From Bacteroidetes bacterium 4572_114 (lineage in GTDB: Bacteria; Bacteroidota; Bacteroidia; Bacteroidales; 4484-276), in the NCBI GenBank assembly GCA_002254335.1, contig NIVA01000012.1, positions 1 through 16,148 of the forward strand: a stretch of 16,148 nucleotides of DNA, given 5' to 3'. Of this stretch, positions 12,782 through 16,148 are shown piece after piece. The translations under genes and the position numbers were made by a program. How positions within the stretch are numbered: the first letter of the stretch is position 1; each line of letters opens with the position of its first letter. The notes below the pieces were generated by a model. That model was not told where the DNA came from, did no database searches, and saw nothing but the letters and a program-made list of their open reading frames with translations.

Positions 12782-13153
12782 ATGAGTTGGACAATTATTA
12801 AATATGAAAAGGATTATTTAAGAGCTTTAGACAAGTTAGAAGAAATTTTTGATTCTAAAAAAGGAGATTTAACTTTTGATGAAGCTGAATTACTTGTGAT
12901 GTTGATAGAAAATTATGAAACTGAAACGGAGCCAATATTCCCGGAACCAGATCACATAGAGGTCTTAAGATACAAAATGGAACAGAAGAATATCAAAAAC
13001 AAAGATTTAGCAGAAATTATTGGTGGCAAAAGTAAAGCCTCAGAAATTTTGAACAAAAAAAGAAGGCTCACTCTTTCAATGATAAGAAAGATAAACAAGG
13101 CACTTGGGATATCAGCAGAGACATTGATTCAAGAATATGAATTGGCAAATTAA
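12782..13153 (+). CDS. HigA-like helix-turn-helix antitoxin, no toxin adjacent
   Basis: A small DNA-binding protein of 123 aa. The N-terminal half is acidic and helical (MSWTIIKYEKDYLRALDKLE, then DEAELLVMLIENYETE, then a proline-rich PIFPEPDHIEVL linker). The C-terminal half is a Cro/CI-type HTH (residues 60-116): MEQKNIKNKDLAEIIG, then GGKSKASEILNKKRRLTLSM, then IRKINKALGISAETLIQE. This is the architecture of HigA antitoxins of HigBA systems. Met at 12782 fits homologues best; the in-frame ATG at 12743 adds 13 residues and has AGGA 7 nt upstream, so it stays possible. No HigB-like gene is next to it: pyrF ends just upstream and ilvE converges downstream. Its base composition looks more AT-rich than the neighbours, which suggests transfer. 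It may be an orphan regulator. Confidence 0.82.
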   Translation: MSWTIIKYEKDYLRALDKLEEIFDSKKGDLTFDEAELLVMLIENYETETEPIFPEPDHIEVLRYKMEQKNIKNKDLAEIIGGKSKASEILNKKRRLTLSMIRKINKALGISAETLIQEYELAN

Positions 13154-13184
13154 TGTAGGCACTTAAATGGGGGACCATTGAAAA

Positions 13185-13217
13185 AGACCTTCCAGGTTTT
13201 AAAAACCTGGAAGGTCT
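13185..13217. repeat. 33-nt near-perfect palindrome between the HigA-like gene and ilvE
   Basis: AGACCTTCCAGGTTTT (13185-13200) and AAAACCTGGAAGGTCT (13202-13217) are exact inverted copies around one base. It lies between convergent genes, 31 nt after the antitoxin stop and 34 nt from the ilvE stop, so it could end both transcripts, although it lacks long T-runs outside the stem. I recall very similar palindromes dispersed in Bacteroidota genomes. Confidence 0.8.
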
Positions 13218-13251
13218 AATTACGGCCCTCAAAAGTAAAACCTCAATCCGA

Positions 13252-14271
13252 TTATTCAACAATTGTAACCCAATTATGAATATCTTCGGTTATCCCTTCC
13301 TGTATTTCACAGAGATTAAAATAGAGCTTTGAACTGTACGGGCCTGCAACACCATCTTTACAATACTCATACGATTTGCCGGTCCCGCGGTCAACAATCC
13401 TTTTGATTGGTGAAATTACAGCAGCGGTCCCACAAGCGCCAACTTCATCAAATTCACCCAGTTCATCTACTTTAACTGACCGCAGTTCTACTGTCAGGCC
13501 CATATCTGAAGCAAGCTGCCTGAGGCTCATATTGGTAATGGATGGAAGGATGGACGGTGAATCGGGTGTGATATATTTTCGTCCTTTGATACCAAAAAAG
13601 TTGGCCGGCCCTGCCTCATCAATATATTTATCATCAGCAGAGCTAAGGAAAATCACAGAAGCAAAACCTTCTTTATGCCCCCTATGTAAAGCTTTGAGGC
13701 TTGCGGCATAGTTCCCCCCAACTTTTATGTGCCCTGTGCCATAAGGCGCTGCACGGTGATAATCGTTAATTATCTGCATTTCAACCGGGTTGAACCCTTC
13801 TTTAAAATATGGCCCAACCGGCCCCACAAACACAATGAACAGATATTCCTTTGATGGCCTTACCCCTACCTCAGGGCCTGTACCAATTAGCAACGGCCTG
13901 ATGTAAAGTGAAGCTCCCAGGCCATACGGCGGGACGTACTTTTCGTTAAGTTTGATGACTTTGAAAATGGCTTCCTTAAATAATTCGGTGGGGACTTCTG
14001 CCATCATCACCCCATCAGCAGAACGTTGCATCCGCTTTGCATTTTCTTCCCATCTGAAAATCCGCACTTTCCCATCTTTTCCGCGATAGGCTTTCATGCC
14101 CTCAAAGGCTTCCTGCCCGTAATGCAGGCAAGTAGCTGCCATGTGCATATTGATGTGTTCGGACGATGAAGTTTCCACTATGCCCCACTTACCATCACGA
14201 TAATAGCAACGCACGTTGTAATCGGTTTTGAAATAACCAAAAGGCAGGTTTTTCCAATCTATATTCAACAT
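13252..14271 (-). CDS. ilvE: Branched-chain amino acid aminotransferase
   Basis: A PLP enzyme (fold type IV) that interconverts leucine, isoleucine and valine with their 2-oxo acids, using glutamate/2-oxoglutarate as partner. It has 339 aa, the length of the larger BCAT group. Visible marks are LHYGQEAFEGMKAYR (49-63), RSADGVMM (83-90), the PLP lysine Lys183 in HIKVGGNYAAS (181-191), DEAGPANFFGI (218-228) and the phosphate-binding DEVGACGTAAVISPI (275-289). The ATG at 14271 fits the usual N-terminus (IDWKNLPFGYFKTDYN). It stands alone with no other ilv or leu gene nearby; the upstream 265 bp are AT-rich near the start and then repeat-rich. Against D-amino acid or ADC lyase relatives, length and motifs favour BCAT. 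Confidence 0.95.
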   Translation of the reverse strand: MLNIDWKNLPFGYFKTDYNVRCYYRDGKWGIVETSSSEHINMHMAATCLHYGQEAFEGMKAYRGKDGKVRIFRWEENAKRMQRSADGVMMAEVPTELFKEAIFKVIKLNEKYVPPYGLGASLYIRPLLIGTGPEVGVRPSKEYLFIVFVGPVGPYFKEGFNPVEMQIINDYHRAAPYGTGHIKVGGNYAASLKALHRGHKEGFASVIFLSSADDKYIDEAGPANFFGIKGRKYITPDSPSILPSITNMSLRQLASDMGLTVELRSVKVDELGEFDEVGACGTAAVISPIKRIVDRGTGKSYEYCKDGVAGPYSSKLYFNLCEIQEGITEDIHNWVTIVE

Positions 14272-14432
14272 AATTTAAGTGTTTTAATTTGTGATTTTAT
14301 TGATTGGCTAAAATATAAAGAATATTTAGAAAATTGATTGTTAAGCATTTTTTTGTTAAAGAATTAACAATTTAGAATGTGAATAAATATTTTATTGGGG
14401 TGAGAGGCCATTTAGAGTTTAGCTTCTACTTC

Positions 14433-14527
14433 TAACCTCTAACTGAAACTTGAAACCCAAAACCTGTCTGCCCGCCGTAGCGAAGCGAAGGAGGGAAACT
14501 TGAAACCTGAAACTCCTAACCTCTAAC
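14433..14527 (+). repeat. Direct repeats around a GC-rich box between ilvE and the sugar transferase gene
   Basis: TAACCTCTAAC occurs at 14433-14443 and 14517-14527, and GAAACTTGAAACC at 14445-14457 and 14495-14507, both exact. Between them is a GC-rich segment with CTGCCCGCCGTAG and the tandem CGAAG/CGAAG. No gene is seen in the 265-bp gap. Confidence 0.6.
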
Positions 14528-14536
14528 CTCCATCCT

Positions 14537-15916
14537 CTAATACGCCCCTTTTTGTCCTTTAAAAATATTAAATACTGTTAGCCAGATAATTTTCAGGTCG
14601 AGGCCAAATGACCATGTTTCAACATACTTAACATCTAGTGCCACACGGTTTTTTATATCAGAAACCCTTCTAATCTCACCCCGGTAACCGCGCACCTGCG
14701 CCAGTCCGGTGATCCCTGGCTTAACAGTATGCCGCAACATAAACCTTTTGATCAACCGGCGATATTGCTTAGTGTGCTTCAACATATGTGGCCGGGGGCC
14801 AACCACCGACATACTTCCAACAAATACATTGATAAACTGTGGCAATTCGTCTAAGCTGGTTTTGCGCAAAAAACGCCCAACCGGGGTTACCCGCCTATCG
14901 TGACGGGTAGCCTGTATGTTATCGGCATCGGGGTTGTTACGCATGGTACGGAACTTAATACAAGTAAACACTTTGCCATCGGCACCTGTCCGTTTTTGAA
15001 GAAAAAACACTCCCTGGCGCGACCCTAACAATGATAAAAAAAACAGGATTAACGAAATCCATGAAAGAAATCCAATGATCACAATCAATGAAAACAAAAT
15101 ATCAAAAAACCTTTTCAGTATCCTGTTGTACAAATAGCCCAGCGGCCCTGAATGAAACTGCATTACCGGGACCATATCATAATTTACAAGCTGGGCATTC
15201 AAATACCCAAACTCTCCAAAATCGGGGATAATCCTTAATTTTATAGGATATTCCCTAATTACCCCGGCAACGATATGCAATTTATCTTCGGGCACCTTGT
15301 CCAATGCAAGGTAAACTTCATCCACTTCATATTTTTCAATAACAGACCTTAACATTTCCCAGTTTCCGAGAATATGTTTTCGTTTATTCAAACGGTCGTC
15401 GATATAGCCTAAAAATTTATACCCGTTCCAGGCATTGCTTATGAAGTATCGTTCAAGTTCGCGGGTTTTGTGGGTGTAACCAACAATAATAACATTCCTA
15501 AAATTGTATCCCAGCTTCCTGTAAAAGTAAAAGGAGAAGTACAATAGTGATTTCCAGAAAATCAGCGATACAAAAAATGCCGGGAATAGATATTTTAAAT
15601 CCTGCCGTGGGAAATAGTTAAGCTGATAAACCTGGAAGTACAGCAGGAAGAGAAAAAAGTAGAATACAATAATTTTTACATAGGTAAAAAGTAAAGATTT
15701 CTTACGTGTATTCCGGCTGATTTTATTGGCGCCAAAAGACAAAGTAAGGATAAACCATACTACATTGATGTAGGCATAAAACAGCAAAAAGCCGGAATCA
15801 AAACAATCTTGAGATGGCCTGGAATAACAAAACCCTGCCACAAAAAAAAGGTTAAGGATCACAAAATCACCTGTGATGGAAATTACCGGGATGTATCTTG
15901 AGTATCTTACTGACAA
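14537..15916 (-). CDS. Polyprenyl-phosphate sugar-1-phosphate transferase (WcaJ/WbaP type)
   Basis: It starts surface-polysaccharide synthesis by moving a sugar phosphate from a nucleotide sugar to undecaprenyl phosphate at the inner membrane. Four N-terminal helices (about 10-130) are followed by a Rossmann-like domain (NVIIVGYTHKTRELERYF to LRIIPD, about 139-232), another hydrophobic segment (267-296) and the catalytic bacterial sugar transferase domain: KFRTM (321-325), RKTSLDELPQ (351-360), VGPRPH (372-377), KPGITGLAQVRGYRG (399-413) and DVKYVETWSFGLDLKI (428-443). At 459 aa it is full length. The start is TTG at 15916: MSVRYSRYIPVISITGD is the expected opening, and a TAnnTTTGC box lies 30 nt upstream. 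The sugar is unknown; glucose or galactose phosphate are usual. No other polysaccharide gene is adjacent within the window. Confidence 0.92.
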   Translation of the reverse strand: MSVRYSRYIPVISITGDFVILNLFFVAGFCYSRPSQDCFDSGFLLFYAYINVVWFILTLSFGANKISRNTRKKSLLFTYVKIIVFYFFLFLLYFQVYQLNYFPRQDLKYLFPAFFVSLIFWKSLLYFSFYFYRKLGYNFRNVIIVGYTHKTRELERYFISNAWNGYKFLGYIDDRLNKRKHILGNWEMLRSVIEKYEVDEVYLALDKVPEDKLHIVAGVIREYPIKLRIIPDFGEFGYLNAQLVNYDMVPVMQFHSGPLGYLYNRILKRFFDILFSLIVIIGFLSWISLILFFLSLLGSRQGVFFLQKRTGADGKVFTCIKFRTMRNNPDADNIQATRHDRRVTPVGRFLRKTSLDELPQFINVFVGSMSVVGPRPHMLKHTKQYRRLIKRFMLRHTVKPGITGLAQVRGYRGEIRRVSDIKNRVALDVKYVETWSFGLDLKIIWLTVFNIFKGQKGAY

Positions 15917-15946
15917 GGTGTTTTATTTTTTTTTGATTATTTTTTT

Positions 15947-15955
15947 GCAAATATA
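15947..15955 (-). promoter_or_regulatory. Promoter -7 box of the sugar transferase gene
   Basis: TATATTTGC on the minus strand, a full TAnnTTTGC match, 30 nt before the TTG start; it supports that start. Confidence 0.6.
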
Positions 15956-16010
15956 GAAGTTTGGAGGTTAATAGTGATGCGTTTTGGGTTACGGCAAAAA
16001 GAAATTACTG

Positions 16011-16038
16011 ACGCAGATTAGCGCGGAAAAACGCAGAT
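16011..16038 (+). repeat. ACGCAGAT direct repeat
   Basis: ACGCAGAT occurs at 16011-16018 and 16031-16038 with a 12-nt GC-rich spacer. Such units are common in dispersed Bacteroidota repeats. The rest of the right-hand end shows no gene start. Confidence 0.4.
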
Positions 16039-16070
16039 AAAAACAAATCCGAATGTATGGCACCGTTAAT

Positions 16071-16103
16071 ATTTCCTTAGCGACTTAAAGTCGCTTAGGA
16101 AAT
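16071..16103 (+). repeat. 33-nt hairpin repeat, copy 2, right end of window
   Basis: ATTTCCTTAGCGACT, loop TAA, AGTCGCTTAGGAAAT, with one T-T mismatch in a 15-bp stem. It is the same element as 7857-7889 in the opposite orientation; only two loop bases differ. Confidence 0.75.
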
Positions 16104-16148
16104 TGCTAACCGACGTTTCAAAGTTATTGCGGACGTTGGAAAGCCGGG

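Noticed and set aside
1..15916. Treating the flippase and the sugar transferase as one polysaccharide cluster
   Set aside because: They are about 13 kb apart with unrelated, separately promoted housekeeping genes between them; functional complementarity alone is not a cluster.
1..16148. CRISPR arrays, rRNA, tRNA, riboswitches and origins
   Set aside because: No regularly spaced direct repeats, cloverleaf-like sequences, rRNA segments, known riboswitch cores or iteron clusters were seen by eye on either strand.

Overview
The window looks like chromosomal DNA of a Bacteroidota bacterium, probably an anaerobic or facultative member of the Bacteroidales/Marinilabiliales group. The signs are low G+C, very weak Shine-Dalgarno sequences, seven TAnnTTTGC-type -7 promoter boxes, a DUF4783 gene near nadC, the long (669 aa) urocanate hydratase, a divergent membrane pyrophosphatase with its own signal-like N-terminus, and a tiny 2[4Fe-4S] ferredoxin. 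The assignment rests on remembered family features, not on a search.

Layout, left to right: a Wzx-type flippase cut by the left edge (-); a 537-bp gap holding a probable miniature transposable element; a divergent GpsA-like dehydrogenase (-); a YihY/BrkB membrane protein and nadC, nearly touching (-); a secreted DUF4783 protein (-); a 284-bp gap with a large imperfect inverted repeat; hutU (-); a divergent promoter region; a 55-aa ferredoxin (+) with its own terminator; a 5'-truncated DUF4160 gene followed by an intact DUF2442 gene (+); a bidirectional terminator; the ion-pumping pyrophosphatase hppA (-); a 468-bp divergent promoter region containing a GC-rich repeat; pyrF (+); a HigA-like antitoxin with no toxin beside it (+); a 33-nt palindrome; a branched-chain aminotransferase (-); a repeat-rich gap; and an initiating sugar-phosphate transferase of the WcaJ/WbaP type (-).

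Most genes are housekeeping: NAD synthesis (nadC), pyrimidine synthesis (pyrF), branched-chain amino acid transamination (ilvE), histidine degradation (hutU), pyrophosphate-driven ion pumping (hppA) and electron transfer (ferredoxin). The flippase and the polyprenyl-phosphate sugar transferase at the two ends do complementary steps of surface-polysaccharide assembly, but about 13 kb of unrelated genes separate them.

No large new defence or biosynthetic system is visible. The best candidate for something undescribed lies between the genes. A 343-bp element (1408-1750) has perfect 12-bp terminal inverted repeats and an exact 8-bp target duplication, and it sits directly against the -7 box of the flippase promoter. 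Several families of short palindromes also occur in the gaps, one as an inverted pair bracketing gpsA and another as two opposite-facing 33-nt copies about 8 kb apart.
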